A stretch of 64,000 nt of DNA from Mauremys mutica (lineage: Eukaryota; Chordata; Testudines; Geoemydidae): positions 279,122,045 through 279,186,044 of the forward strand of contig NC_059072.1 of assembly GCF_020497125.1 (NCBI RefSeq), in the 5' to 3' direction. The notes beneath the pieces were generated by a model. The model was not told the origin of the DNA and made no database searches. It worked only from the letters and a program-made list of their open reading frames with translations. Each line of letters starts with the position of its first letter. Positions within the stretch are counted from its first letter, which is position 1. Shown piece by piece: positions 44,600-55,790 of the stretch. A program made the position numbers and the translations under genes.

Positions 44600-44989
44600 T
44601 GTTACCTGTGCAGATGAGCTGTGCGTGGTCACCTGTGCTGATGAGCTCTCCACGCTGGGGAAGCAGGAAATGAATTTCAAAAGTTCGCGGGGCTTTTCCT
44701 GTCTACCTGGCCAGTGCATCCGAGTTCAGTATGCTGTCCAGAGCGGTCAGTAGTGCACTGTGGGATACCGCCCAGAGGCCAATACCGTCGATTTGCGGCC
44801 ACACTAACCCTATTCCGATATGTTAATCCCGATATTAGCGCTACTCCTCTCGTCGGGGAGGAGTACAGAAACCAATTTAAAGAGCCATTAAAATCGATAT
44901 AAGGTGCCTCCTAGTGTGGACGGGTGGGGCGTTAAATCGGTTTTACGCTCCTAAAACCGGTTTAAACGCCTAGTGTAGACCAGGCCACA

Positions 44990-46052
44990 GTGAAGATGAC
45001 TGGATGTGGAAGCTGCAGCATGTACATGATCCTGGAGGGGGGACCTGAAAAGAGTTTCATCTGCATGAAGTGCCGCCTGATACACCTGATGGAAGAAAAG
45101 AGCCGAGGATTGGAGATGCAGGTGGAAATTCTGGTCGAGTTCAGAAGGGGGTTCGAGTGGATGATGGAGCAAAGACATGATGAGGCCGAAGGGAAAAGCT
45201 CAGACTTGCAGATGGAAGCAGAACCAAGGAACTCTGAGGGGAAACTGCTGAGTGAGGAAAGTGGACAGTGGAAGCATGTGACTAAGCAAACCAGGCAGAG
45301 GAAAAGATGGGCCAGTGAAGGAGAAATAGAGCTCAGGAACAGGTTTGCAGAGTTGGAAAATGAAGGGGCACAGCAGGTAGTTGCTGTAGGTGAGAGGGCA
45401 AGGAAGAGAAGAGCAGCTATCCCTATAAGGAGAGGGAAGAGTCAATGGAGATGACACCAAACATGAGCCCAAGAGGATATGGGATGAGATGCAGAGGATT
45501 GCAAGGGTGAATACGAATCGAGAGGACTTGCAGCGAGAGGGAACACAAGATAGACCAGAGAATCACACCATCACCAGGGAAAGGCAGGTCTACGTGATTG
45601 GGGACTCCTTACTGAGAAGAATAGACAGGACTGTAACCAGAGCTGATCCAGAGAACAGAAGGGTGTGCTGTCTGCCGGGTGCTAAGATATGGGATGTGGA
45701 CCTGAGGCTGAAGAGGATCATAACGGGAGCGGGAAAGAATCCGCTCAGAATGAATGATATGGCTAGATTCTCACTGGAACGTATCAAGCGAGACTATGCC
45801 AGGTTGGGGAAGACGCTTAAGGAAATTGAGGCTCAGGTGATCTTCAGTGGGATTCTGCCCATTCCTAGAGAAGGGCAACAAAGGTGTGACAAGATTATGG
45901 CGATCAATGGATGGCTCAGGCAGTGTTGCTATAAGGAGGGCTTTGGGATGTATGGCCACTGGGAAGCATTCATGGACAGAGGACTGTTCTCTCGGGATGG
46001 ACTTCACCTGAGTAGGGAGGGAAATAGACTTCTAGGATGGAGGCTGGCATAA
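44990..46052 (+). pseudogene. CR1 ORF1 (zinc finger plus SGNH esterase), broken
   Basis: The first frame (44990-45454) starts MKMTGCGSCSMYMI with two Cys pairs (Cys-Gly-Ser-Cys and Cys-Met-Lys-Cys), a PHD-like finger, then a basic and helical segment. A stop and shift lead to the second frame (45489-46052) with the esterase blocks: VIGDSLLRRID (nucleophile Ser), VCCLPGAKIWD, IFSGILPIPREG and DGLHLSREGNRLLG (Asp/His). The usual Gly-Thr-Asn-Asp block III is altered to RMNDMAR after an apparent deletion. Confidence 0.85.
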
Positions 46053-46282
46053 CTGATTAAGAGAGCTTTAAACTAGGAATTTGGGGGATGGTTGGGGGAT
46101 GTCCAGGTAATCGCCATGCTGGATTTTATCATTGAGAGGGATGAAAACAAAGCAAGAAAGGATACTGTCATGGGTAGGAGAATGGACATACAGAGGAAGG
46201 GTACTGTAGATACAATTCTAATAGGAGATACTGGCAGTAGAATGCGTGGGCCTAATCGGGTAAAGAATGCGAGTGAAGCCAA

Positions 46283-46816
46283 ACAGCAAGAATTAAGATG
46301 TTTGTACGCCAGTGCGAGGAGCCTAGGTAACAAAATGGAGCAACTAGAGTTACTGGTGCAGGAAGTGAAACCGGATATTATAGGGATTCAGAAACATGGT
46401 GGAATAGTAGTCATGACTGGAGTACAGGTATTGAAGGGTATGTGCTGTTTAGGAAAGACCGAAATAAAGACAACGGTGGTGGAGTAGCATTGTATATCAA
46501 TGATGAAGTAGAGTGTAAAGAAATAAGAAGTGATGGAATGGATAAGACAGAGTCTGTCTGGTCAAAAATCACATTGGGGAAGAAAGCTACTAGATCCTCC
46601 CCTGAGATAGTGCTTGGGGTGTGCTATAGACCTCCGGGATCTGATTTGGATATGAATAGAGACCTCTTTAATGTTTTTAATGAAGTAAATGCTAACGGGA
46701 ATTGTGTGAACATGGGAGACTTTAACTTCCCAGATATAGATTGGAGGACAAGTGCTAGTAATAATAATAGGGTTCAGATTTTCCTAGATGGGATTCCTTT
46801 ACCAAGTAGTTGCTGA
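46283..46816 (+). pseudogene. CR1 ORF2, endonuclease part
   Basis: APE-type endonuclease in two frames: LRCLYASARSLGNKMEQLEL with PDIIGIQKHGG (the Thr-Glu-Thr-Trp motif altered), then GGGVALYIND, VLGVCYRPPGSD and NMGDFNFPDIDW, which carries the catalytic Asp-Phe-Asn. Frameshift between the two parts near 46440. Confidence 0.85.
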
Positions 46817-47170
46817 ACCAACAAGAGGGGATGCCATTTTAGATTTGGGTTTTGGTGAATAGTGAGGACCTCATAGAAGAAATGGCTGTAGGGGACAACC
46901 TTGGTTAGAGCGATCATGAGCTAATTCAGGTTAAACTAAATGGAAGGATAAACAAAAATAGATCTGGGACTAGGGTTTTTTATTTCAAAAGGGCTAACTT
47001 TAAAGAATTAAGGAAATTAGTTAGGGAAGTGAATTGGACTGAATAACTTGTGGATCTAAAGATGGAGGAAGCCTGGAATTACTTCAAGTCAATGATGCAG
47101 AAACTATTAGAAGCCTGCATCCCAAGAAAGGGGGAAAAAAATCATAGGCAGGAGTTGTAGACCAAGCTGG

Positions 47171-48045
47171 ATGAGCAAGCATCTCAGAGAGGTAATTAAG
47201 AAAAAGCAGAAAGCCTACAAGGAATGGAAGATGGGAGTGATCAGCAAGGAAAGCTACCTTATTGAGGACAGAATATGTAGGGATAAAGTGAGAAAGGCCA
47301 AAAGCCATGTAGAGTTGGACCTTGCAGAGGGAATTAAAACCAATAGTAAAAGGTTCTATATCCATATAAATAAGAAGAAAACAAAGAAACAAGTGAGGAT
47401 GGAATGGAGGTTAAGGATAATCTAGGCATGGCCCAATATCTAAACAAATACTATGCCTCAGTCTTTAATGAGGCTAATGAGGATCTTAGGAATAATGGTA
47501 GGATGACAAATAGGAATGAGGATATGGAGGTAGATATTACCACATCTGAGGTAGAAGCCATACTAGAACAGCTTAATGGGACGAAACCAGGGGGCCCAGA
47601 TAATCTTCATCCAAGAATATTAAAGGAACTGGCACATGAAATTGCAAGCCCATTAGCAAGAATTTTTAATGAATCAGTAAACTCAGGGGTTGTACCGTAT
47701 GTCTGGAGAATTGCTAACATAGTTCATATCTTTAAGAAAGGTTAAAAAAAAAGTGATCTGGGCAACTACAGGCCTGTCAGTTTGATATCTGTAGTATGCA
47801 AGGTCTTGGAAAAAATTTTGAAGGAAAAAGTAGTCAAGGACATTGAGGTCAATGGTAATTGGGCCAAAATACAACATGGTTTTACAAAAGGTAGATCGTG
47901 CCAAACCAAGCTGATTTCCTTCTTTGAGAGAGTAACAGATTTTTTTAGACAAAGGAAATGCAGTGGATCTAGATAAGGCTTTCAGTAAGGCTTTTGATAC
48001 GGTTCCACATGGGGAACTATTAGCTAAATTGGAAAAGATGAGGAT
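47171..48045 (+). pseudogene. CR1 ORF2, reverse transcriptase first part
   Basis: A basic linker (47171-47425), then KYYASVFNE, LEQLNGTKPGGPDNLHPRIL, VWRIANIVHIFKKG, GNYRPVSLISVVCKVLEKIL, QHGFTKGRSCQTKLISFF and SKAFDTVPHGELLAKL. Stops at 47425 and 47745 and a shift near 47970 break it. The frame is then interrupted by the LTR insertion at 48046. Confidence 0.87.
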
Positions 48046-48841
48046 TGTTAGGGGGCTTATTCCTTCACCCTCTCACTTCCCTGGTCCTTCTCTCATGAAC
48101 AGAGAGCAACAATACCCGAAGTCCAAAGGCGCAAACAATTCAATGTTTATTGGGGTGAACTTCCAGCAAGCATGATTCCAGTTTCCTTCCTTAGTGTCCC
48201 CCTTCCCAACTCTGACACCACAGAGCCTTGCCTGTGTCCCTGTTCCTGTTCCCATTAGCAATACATGATTTTAATTCCCCCATCCCCAGCCCCTGTTCCC
48301 ATTTCCCCCTCTTCCTTCCTGATTGACTGCAGACTATATAGTAAAACTTGAATTCTGCTTAGCTATACCTTAACCAATCATTTTACTGAAATTTAACTAA
48401 CCAATCCTAACATATTGTAACATGGTTATTTAACCAATTATACCCCACCACCTTAATTAGTTTACATCCAACAAAATTAATTATACAGTAGACAGAAACA
48501 ATTACAGAACCAGACAGAGATCATGCAAATAAACATACAAAACAATACAGAAGTGAGGATTTCACAACTACATCTATACAGACATAAGGGTTTTTAAACT
48601 GTGTCTATTGATAAGTGAGTTCTTGCCAGACAGGATGCTATTAAACTAAGTTTCCTTTTACATCTTGTAGGCTCTACCCTTTCTCTGGAGGTAACAGGAA
48701 TATCAGGACAGGATTGTATTCCTAATTGCCCAATAGCACCTTATTTCAATGTGACTAGTTTGGAATGTGAGGATGTGACCATACACTTCCCAGCTTATGG
48801 CTGCCTAACTACATCTTAGCTGAAGGCCTTAGCCTGTCACA
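48046..48841 (-). mobile_element. Retroviral-type LTR
   Basis: A 796-base block with TGT (minus start, 48841) and ACA (minus end, 48046) termini. On the minus strand it has several CCAAT-type boxes (for example attggtt), a TATA-like actatatagt (48340-48331) and AATAAA (48151-48146), giving a plausible promoter to polyadenylation distance. It interrupts the CR1 reverse transcriptase exactly after aaagatgaggat. It is the 3' LTR of the env-like segment beside it. No obvious purine tract precedes it. Confidence 0.72.
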
Positions 48842-49460
48842 GTAAGAGAAGGCCATTACACAGACAGTGATCTTGATTCTTTCTTTTATACTTCTATAAC
48901 TAGCTAAGTGATAAGAATACACCTAAATCAGGCAGTAAGCCTTGGTTTGATTATTCACAGCAATAAGATTTACAGATCCATTTGTGCACCGGAGTCCAGT
49001 TAGCAGCGTGTAGACGTGTGTAGTTTGGTTGGAGCAGGTGTAATTGTGCCCCCAGAAATATGTACATTTCCAGCAAAACACCTCATACACAGTACACCCA
49101 ATTGTCCGCCCCTTGCCATAGGCCATTGATCCTGCTCCTGCATAGTAAGTGAGCTCCTCCCCTTCTCATTATTCCCATAGGGCTTGTAGGGCCCACCTTA
49201 GTTGCCGTTATATTTCCAGGCACCATAGTAGCCATTACACAGGTGCTGGCCTCCCAGTTGAGCATTTTGCATTCCCATACACATCTTTCCTTGCTAATTG
49301 CAGGAAAAACAGAAGAATTACCTACAGGCTGTCCTTATGTTGTTCTATAGTTAGGCTAGTGAATTACCCCACTCACTGATAATTTATGAAATTTATGAGA
49401 TGGCATGCCTCAGTCTTTTAGTAGCTTGTTTGCTGACCAGATGTATTCATTATTCTCAGG
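48842..49460 (-). pseudogene. Endogenous retrovirus env-like fragment, broken
   Basis: Two minus-strand frames (49083-49265 and 48923-49126) give Cys-rich, glycosylation-rich sequence (Asn-Tyr-Thr, Asn-Gln-Thr, Asn-Gly-Ser sites) suggestive of a retroviral surface glycoprotein, immediately upstream of an LTR. Frame-shifted and short, with no transmembrane segment seen. The env identity is inferred from position and composition; no gag or pol and no second LTR are present. CR1 resumes at about 49465. The fragment cannot make a protein of normal size. Confidence 0.4.
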
Positions 49461-49466
49461 TTCTTT

Positions 49467-50400
49467 GTGCTGCAAAGGGCAAAGGTTACTAGTGGAGTCC
49501 CTCAGGGATCAGTTTTGGGACCAATCTTATTTAACCTTTTTATTACTGAACTTGGCACAAAAAGTGGGAATGTGCTAATAAAGTTTGTGGATGACACAAA
49601 GCTGGGAAGTATTGCCAATACAGAGAAGGACCAGGATATCATACAGGAAGAGCTGGATGACCTTGTAAACTAGAATAATAGTAATAGGATGAAATTTAAT
49701 AGTGAAAAGTGAAAGGTCATGCATTAAGGGATAAATAACAAGAACTATTGTTATAAGCTGGGGAGGCATCAGTTGGAAGTAACAGAGGAGGAGAGGGACC
49801 TCAGAGTATTGGTCGATCACAGGATGACTATGAGCCGCCAATGTCATATGGCCATTAAAAAAGCTAATGAGGTCTTGGGATGCATCAGGGGAGGTATTTC
49901 CAGTAGAGATAAGGAAGTGTTAGTACCATTATACAATGCACTGGTGAGACTTCATCTGGAATACTGTGTGCAGTTCTGGTCTCCCATGTTTAAGAAGGAT
50001 GAATTCAAACAGGAACAGGTACAGAGAAGGGCTACTAGGATGGTCCAAGGAATGGAAAACCTGTCATTTGAAAGGAGACTCAAAGAGCTTGGCTTGTTTA
50101 GCCTAACCAAAAGAAGGTTGAGGGGAGATATGATTGCTCTCTATAAATATATCAGAGGAATAAATGCCAGGGAGGGAGAGGAATTATTTAATCTTAGTAC
50201 CTATATGGACACAAGAACAAATGGAAATAAACTGGCTGTCAGGAAGGTTAGACTTGAAATTAGATGAAGGTTTGTAACCATCAGAGGAGTGAAATTCTGG
50301 AACAGCCTTCCAAGGGGAGTAGTGGAGGCAAAAATGATAAGATTATGGAGGGGATGGTATAATGAGATAGCCTAATTTTGGCAATTAATTCGTCTTTGAC
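49467..50400 (+). pseudogene. CR1 ORF2, reverse transcriptase second part
   Basis: Resumes with TSGVPQGSVLGPILFNLF, the catalytic FVDDTKLGS (Ala changed to Val before Asp-Asp), then after a stop at 49671 continues at 49773 with [29 protein letters not shown] and LFSLTKRRLRGDMIAL. Ends at about 50270, with degenerate C-terminal residues beyond. Confidence 0.87.
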
Positions 50401-50809
50401 TACTAGCGGTAAATATGTCCAATGGCTTTTGATGGGATATTAGATGGGGTGGGATCTGAGTTACTACAGAGAATTCTTTTCTGGGTGTCTGGCTGGTGAG
50501 TCTTGCTCAAATGCTCAGGGTTTAGCTGGTCGCCATATTTGGGGTCGGGAAGGAATTTTCCTCCAGGGCAGATTGGCAGAAGCCCTGGGTTTTTTTTTTG
50601 CCTTCCTCTGAAGCGTGGGGCACGGGCCACTTGCTGGAAGGTTCTCCGCACCTTGAAGTCTTTAAACCATGATTTGAGGATTTCAGTGGCTCAGACACTG
50701 TTTGATACAGGAATGGGTGGGTGAGATCCTGTTGCCTGCATTGTGCAGGAGGTCAAACTATATGATCATAATGGTCCCTTCTGACCTTAAAGTCTATGAT
50801 AACAATATT

Positions 50810-51480
50810 TCATCTCTCAGTGCTACAGCCCTTGCTGTTGAACAAATCTGGTGATAGCGTGCAGCTTTGTTTCATTCCTACAGTCATTTTGAACCATTCT
50901 ATCATCTTGTCTACTCTCACCATATTCATCAACTAGCTGTAAATGTTTTCTAATCAGTTTTCTCAATTTCTCAGTGATGTCATTCATTCTCAACACTTGT
51001 CATAACCCTTCCTGCCAAATGCTATCAAAGCCATGTTTGAAGTCTATACAATTGTTGTAGCATGTTTTGTTGTGTTTTATGTACTTCTCTGGCAGCTTTC
51101 TAATAAAAAATACCTGATCCATTTTACTTCATCTTGGCCTGAATCTGGCCTGTTCCTTGGCCAGCACTGCTTCCACAAATCTCTTCATTTTCTTCTGTAA
51201 AGTCTTGGTGAATGTGTTTCCTGACTCACTTGATACACCATTTCTTATCTCCATTGTTATAAATCTGTACAATTATTACTTCCCTTTATTTGCTCAGCAC
51301 TTGCTCTGTGCAGTGCCTTTACTGTGTGTTCTTCACCTGTTTGTCAACAGTTCTGTGGTTGTGCTGCCTCTGCCTGGTGCTTTTTTCCACTTTCCATTGA
51401 GATCTTTACTTTTTTTTTTCCCCAAGAATTCTGGTCTGTGTTTTCCTTCACTTGTACTGTGAAACTTCTCCAGCACCATT
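50810..51480 (-). pseudogene. RTE-like LINE, reverse transcriptase fragment
   Basis: The minus strand, across several frames, gives CIDFKHGFDSIWQEG followed by EKLRKLIRKHLQL, and upstream residues resembling the Glu-Gln-Ala-Gly-Phe segment of non-LTR reverse transcriptases (here Gly-Gln-Ile-Gln). The pattern fits RTE-clade LINEs better than CR1. Heavily decayed, with many stops. Confidence 0.5.
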
Positions 51481-51481
51481 T

Positions 51482-51665
51482 CATAGAATATCAGGGTTAG
51501 AAGGGACTTCAGAAGGTCATGTAGTCCAACACCCTATGCTTAAAGCAGGACTAATCCCCAGACAATTTTTTGCCTCAGATCCCTAAATAGCCCTCTCAGA
51601 GATTGAACTCACAACCCTGGGTTTAGTAGGCCACTGCTCAAACCACCGAGCTATCCCTCCCACCC
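51482..51665 (-). mobile_element. tRNA-derived SINE
   Basis: The minus strand starts ggagggatagctcggtggtt. Box A lies at 51653-51643 and box B at 51615-51599. The tail ends in aaccctgatattctatgaaa, a CR1-like 3' end that probably borrows CR1 machinery. It differs in its last part from the SINE at 19735-19930. Inserted inside the RTE-like fragment. Confidence 0.8.
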
Positions 51666-52150
51666 GAGAGGAAAAGTGCCACTTCCCTGCTCCAGCCCCT
51701 CCCTCTCAGGAAGTCCTAAGTGCCACCAAACAGCTATTTAGCAGCACTTAGGAATTTCTGGGAGGGGGGAGGAGTGGAAACACAGCGTTTCCCCGCTCCT
51801 CCCCCTCCCACCCAGCACTTCACGCTGAAGACTTTCTGGAAGGGAGGGGGAAGGAGTGGAGACATAGCACTTCCCTGCTCCTCCCAGAATGTCCTAAGTG
51901 CCACCAAACAGCTGTTTGGCAGTGGGGGAAGCGCTGGGTGGACAGGGGAGGAGGCAGATAATAGGAACTTGTGCAATGCTCCCTTGTAAAGTCATTGTTC
52001 TTCCACAGAATCTTACAAGCAGTGGAAAGAGCAGGCAGCCAAATTACATTATAAGGGAGCATTGCACAACTTTAAATGAGGATGTTCCCTCATTGAGCAG
52101 CAATGTAACTTTGAAACAACGTTAAGTGGGAGGACATTAAATGAGAGTTA
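51666..52150. repeat. Unclassified repeat with direct and inverted copies
   Basis: The phrase gtcctaagtgccaccaaaca occurs at about 51713 and 51890, with inverted relatives between (agcacttaggaatttctggg). Further right, gtgcaatgctcccttgtaa and agggagcattgcacaac form an inverted repeat (51972 and 52046). Probably a non-autonomous DNA transposon; frames inside are not genes. Confidence 0.5.
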
Positions 52151-52159
52151 TTGTATTTT

Positions 52160-52830
52160 ATTACACTGCTCCTTGTATCTTCAACATTTCTTCTTCTAAT
52201 AGAGACATCATGATTTTTCTCACAATTTCTTTTTACTTTTCCTGTTTTCTATTTCTTTCAATTTTCCACATCATAGATCTTAGTTCTTGGCACTTTTAAA
52301 AAGTTTTTTTAGTTGCTGTCAGCCTCAAGCCTATATCAGCCTCAAGTGATCTACATGACAACACACTTGATTTCTATCTGTGATTCATGTTCTTACTTTG
52401 TCTATCAGGTGAAAGCAAGTCCACAAGTGAACTTCCTGTGAGGCTTTCTTTGTTAAAATAGCATGTTCAATATCAACAGGTTGTTGCTTAGACTGGAATT
52501 TAGTAACCTTTCTCCTTTTCTTTTCTTAACCAACTCTAAATATGACTATTCCTCAAGCCCAGGAATTCCAGTCTGATGCAGCTTTTGAATTAAAATTTCC
52601 CACAACCAAGAACATCTCATTTTGAAACTTCTTGTAGTACTTTCCATAGATTGTTATAAAAATCATAAATTTCTTTCTTAGGGGCTGCTGAGATCAGCAC
52701 ATATACTTCTACTATTGTGACCACATTGGATTTTATTCTGTATCTTGCCTTCAACATATGAAGAGATATTGGTGACACTCCCCAAAGCTACTCAGAGTTG
52801 TGAAACACGTGACTACCACTTGCCCTTAGC
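52160..52830 (-). pseudogene. RTE-like LINE, endonuclease fragment
   Basis: The minus strand gives, in broken frames, VSPISLHMLKARYRIKS and residues resembling the Asp-Phe-Asn-Ala-Lys segment of an APE endonuclease (here Gly-Asn-Phe-Asn-Ser-Lys). Lies upstream, on the minus strand, of the RT fragment at 50810-51480, so both probably come from one old element. Confidence 0.4.
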
Positions 52831-53616
52831 ATAAAGCAATCTTGTTTCTTCCTGCTATGGATCAGATCCCTGAAACAAACAGCCTCTGGGAGCAGTGATT
52901 TCCAGACATCCGCAGGCCTTGCTCTCTCTGTACAGATAGTGATAAGCACGCCAAACCCCCAGTTTTGTGAGCAATCCCTGCAATGTCCAGACCCTAATAG
53001 TCACAGAAATTATCAAACTTGTTTTCCCTAAAGTAACAATACACACCAACTCATAAGATTCAACTCAAACGATAGGGATTCAAGCAATGACGAGTAAGAA
53101 TATTGGAAACAGATGGCTAGATATAAAACAAAATTATAACACACTTTCTAAGAAACTAAATTTACCTAACAAGTTACTTTATTGTCTAAAGAAGCTGATC
53201 TCATGCAAAGTGCTCTCCAGCATTTTCAGCTAAGACTGGCTGAGACCCCTTTTTTCATGAAGCCAAAGCACTATCCTTTTAGTACCTCAGGGAAGAGTGC
53301 CTACATGCCCAATTTGGCTCCCACCAAAAATAGTCAAGCAAACCTTTTCAGTCCAGCCACCAGATAGGTTGCTCCTCCTCCCTCTAGGGCTTTTTTCCTT
53401 CTCATTAGATTGTTTTCTCTGAAGTTTTCACAATCCTTAATTTGCATTCAGTTCAGACTGGTGATTGGTGACTTCCTGTAAATAAGACAATACAGAATTT
53501 ACATGAAAACTGATAGATGAATAGACATCTGTTGTCTGGAAGAAAACCTATTTTTCACTTTTGCTGGTGCCTAATATTATGGTACAGACTTTACAATATA
53601 TTTTCAGAATATATAA
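52831..53616. other. Non-coding interval
   Basis: No credible gene or named repeat seen. Confidence 0.45.
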
Positions 53617-53960
53617 TGTGACAAAGTCAGACCTGACAATACTGAAAGGGTAGTTAAAGGCAGATATGTCAGTCATGGAATGATTAAAGACCTTTTTATC
53701 CATGAACTGAAAGACTTAAACCTAAGTTCAATTAAGGGCCACCTGTAACATTTAAAGACTTCTTCCACTGGAAGAGGAGACAGGAGAAGCTGCAGAAGGA
53801 TTGTGTGCAACAAAGGGAAAAGGCCTCTCTTAGGTAAAGAACTGATTTTCTCTATAAAGAAAACTTGGATTTATTTCTATTTGAGAAGGGGGCCTTGGTT
53901 CCCAGAGTGGGTTAGAAAAGTTGGCTGATGATTGTAGCCAGTATAAGAAAAGGCTTTACT
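53617..53960 (+). mobile_element. Possible LTR remnant
   Basis: Starts TGTGACAAAGTCAGACC, followed by aagacttcttccactggaag. The start is typical of turtle retroviral LTRs as I remember them. No other LTR feature and no right end identified. Confidence 0.3.
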
Positions 53961-54086
53961 GCAATGGAAGTTAGGAGATGTAATGATAGAGGTGCACTGT
54001 CATAATACATAACTCCTTACACAGTATCTGTATATACATTTCACAATGATATTAATAACCAGAGTGGCACCAGATTTCATCTGAAG

Positions 54087-54297
54087 ATAAGAACATAAGA
54101 GTGGCATACTGGGTCAGCCCACAGGTCCTTCTGGCCTAGTAACCTGTCTTCTGAGAGTGGCCAATGCCAGGTGCCCCAAATGGAATGAGCATAACAGGTA
54201 ATCATCAAGTGAACCATTCCCTATTTCTCATTCCCAACTCCTGGCAAACAGAGGCTAGGGGTACCATCCCTGCCCATCCTGGTTGATAGCTCTTGTT
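54087..54297 (-). mobile_element. CR1 LINE, 3' UTR fragment
   Basis: Matches the 3' ends of the CR1 copies at 11309 and 24947 (tgggtcagcccacaggtcct, gtggccaatgccaggtgc) and starts with the tail aagaacataaga. Confidence 0.85.
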
Positions 54298-54970
54298 CAG
54301 TCCCAGTATGTCTTTTCTTATGTATGAATTAATCATCTGTACAATACTTTGTCATATAAAAAAATTCTGTAGAATCAAATTGGTAAGTAACTTGGCTTGA
54401 TCCTTCAATGTAGGTCACATAAATACCTTTGAACATCCCAATCCCATGTCCACTTTTGATTACTGCATACTTCAACAAAATGCTCTTTTATAATCTTGTG
54501 TATTTAGCCATACATTTTGGATTTGTTTAAAACAGGAATTTATGAGTGCAATAAATTAAATAAAAATTATGTTTTCTTAAATAAACATATTCACTCAATA
54601 AAGTATCCACTACTGTCTGGCATTTAATCCTTGTTTTGTACTATATCTCATCGGGGTGACTGAACAACAAGGCAAATAAAGTTTAATTAGGTAGTTTCCT
54701 TTTAGTAAATGTAAGAAAGGAAACAAGAAAAGCATCCTAGCTATTTCAGTGAACAGTAGTTTATTATCACTCTCTAGATAATTAAACCTAAAGTATATTA
54801 TCAGCACATTATTTAACGGATCAGTTTGACTTAAGAGAGGACATGGTTAACAGTACATCTGGTACAGAGTCCTCTTTGCCTTAGTCACACGAGTAATCCC
54901 TTCATCTTAAACACAACTACTCAAGGGAGTAAGGCAAGTAGGATTTTTGTTCCTATAGTACTATTATTGA
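54298..54970. other. Non-coding interval
   Basis: No gene or named repeat seen. Confidence 0.45.
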
Positions 54971-54974
54971 TTAA

Positions 54975-55254
54975 GGTTATATCTACACTGCAATCTGAGG
55001 TGTGATTGTAACATGGGTAGACATACCCTTGCTAACTTTACTCATACTAGTGCAGCTAGAAATAGCAGTGTAGACGCAGTAGCAGAGGCCTAAGTATGCC
55101 ACACCCTAAGTGCATACTTGCATTGCTAACCCATGCTGAAGCCCATGCTGCTACATCTACACTGGCATTTTTAGCAGTGCTAGCACAGGTAACACTAACA
55201 TAGATATATCTTCCTGGGCTGCAATCACATCTTTGATTGTAGTGTATACATACC
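54975..55254. mobile_element. Harbinger-like MITE
   Basis: The left end ggttatatctacactgcaat and right end gattgtagtgtatacatacc are inverted repeats of the Harbinger type (gt-ta-ctacact core). The interior includes aatagcagtgtagacgca. Flanks TAA and TTG give no clean target duplication. Confidence 0.65.
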
Positions 55255-55782
55255 TTGATTAGTTTGCCAAAGTCACTCCTATCACAACTTCTCCTGGTTT
55301 ATGATTGCATATTTTCCTTTCTTTTTTATGGTTCATATAATAATATTGCATTCCATTAGTATAAATCAGGTGTTATTCTGGATTTACAATAGTGGAGCTG
55401 AGAACAGGCTCTGGCTCACTATGTCCTTGTCTCCTTGAAGTCCTATAGATGGACTTTATAATGCAGGGTGGACAAGTTAATTTTGCAGTTGGTAGTAGAA
55501 GCAGTCTGATTTCTAGAGGTATTTAATGCAATGGCTATTCTGTGAATAATTGTTCCATGGCAAAGTACTTGTCTGTAGTCAGGCTTGGAAGGATTAGATT
55601 TTTACGGGTAATGTCAATTTCACCATACACATACAAACTGACAAAAACAAAAACAGATTATAATAATAATTTACAGATAGACAAAGTAAGAAAATTGGTG
55701 CTTGAGTATTTCTTAGAATTTTATTTAATGATATTTCCTTCATATGGTTTGACACATGATATTGACAATTTGTGTTTAATGC
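55255..55782. other. Non-coding interval
   Basis: AT-rich. The frame running through 55542-55913 overlaps the hAT element and is not credible as a gene. Confidence 0.4.
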
Positions 55783-55790
55783 TTATAAAC

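Larger units (their letters stand above)
40766..44986. mobile_element. Harbinger copy D, complete, three genes, inverted orientation
   Basis: A 4.2 kb element with ends gggtacgtttacactacggg and ctagtgtagaccaggcc, flanked by ACA on both sides (40763-40765 and 44987-44989). Gene order mirrors B and C: nuclease and third gene on plus, Myb-like gene on minus. It lacks the duplicated Myb 3' end of B and C, so only about 220 bases separate the convergent stop codons. It is inserted in the 5' part of the CR1 that continues from 44987. Confidence 0.9.
44987..50803 (+). mobile_element. CR1 LINE, nearly full length, twice interrupted
   Basis: A different, younger-looking CR1 than the one at 11-16 kb. 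It carries ORF1, endonuclease, RT and a 3' UTR with the closing sequence ggtcccttctgaccttaaag and ctatgata. Its 5' UTR continues to the left of Harbinger D (about 40725-40765). A retroviral LTR plus env-like segment (48046-49460) sits in the middle of the RT. All frames carry breaks. Confidence 0.88.
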
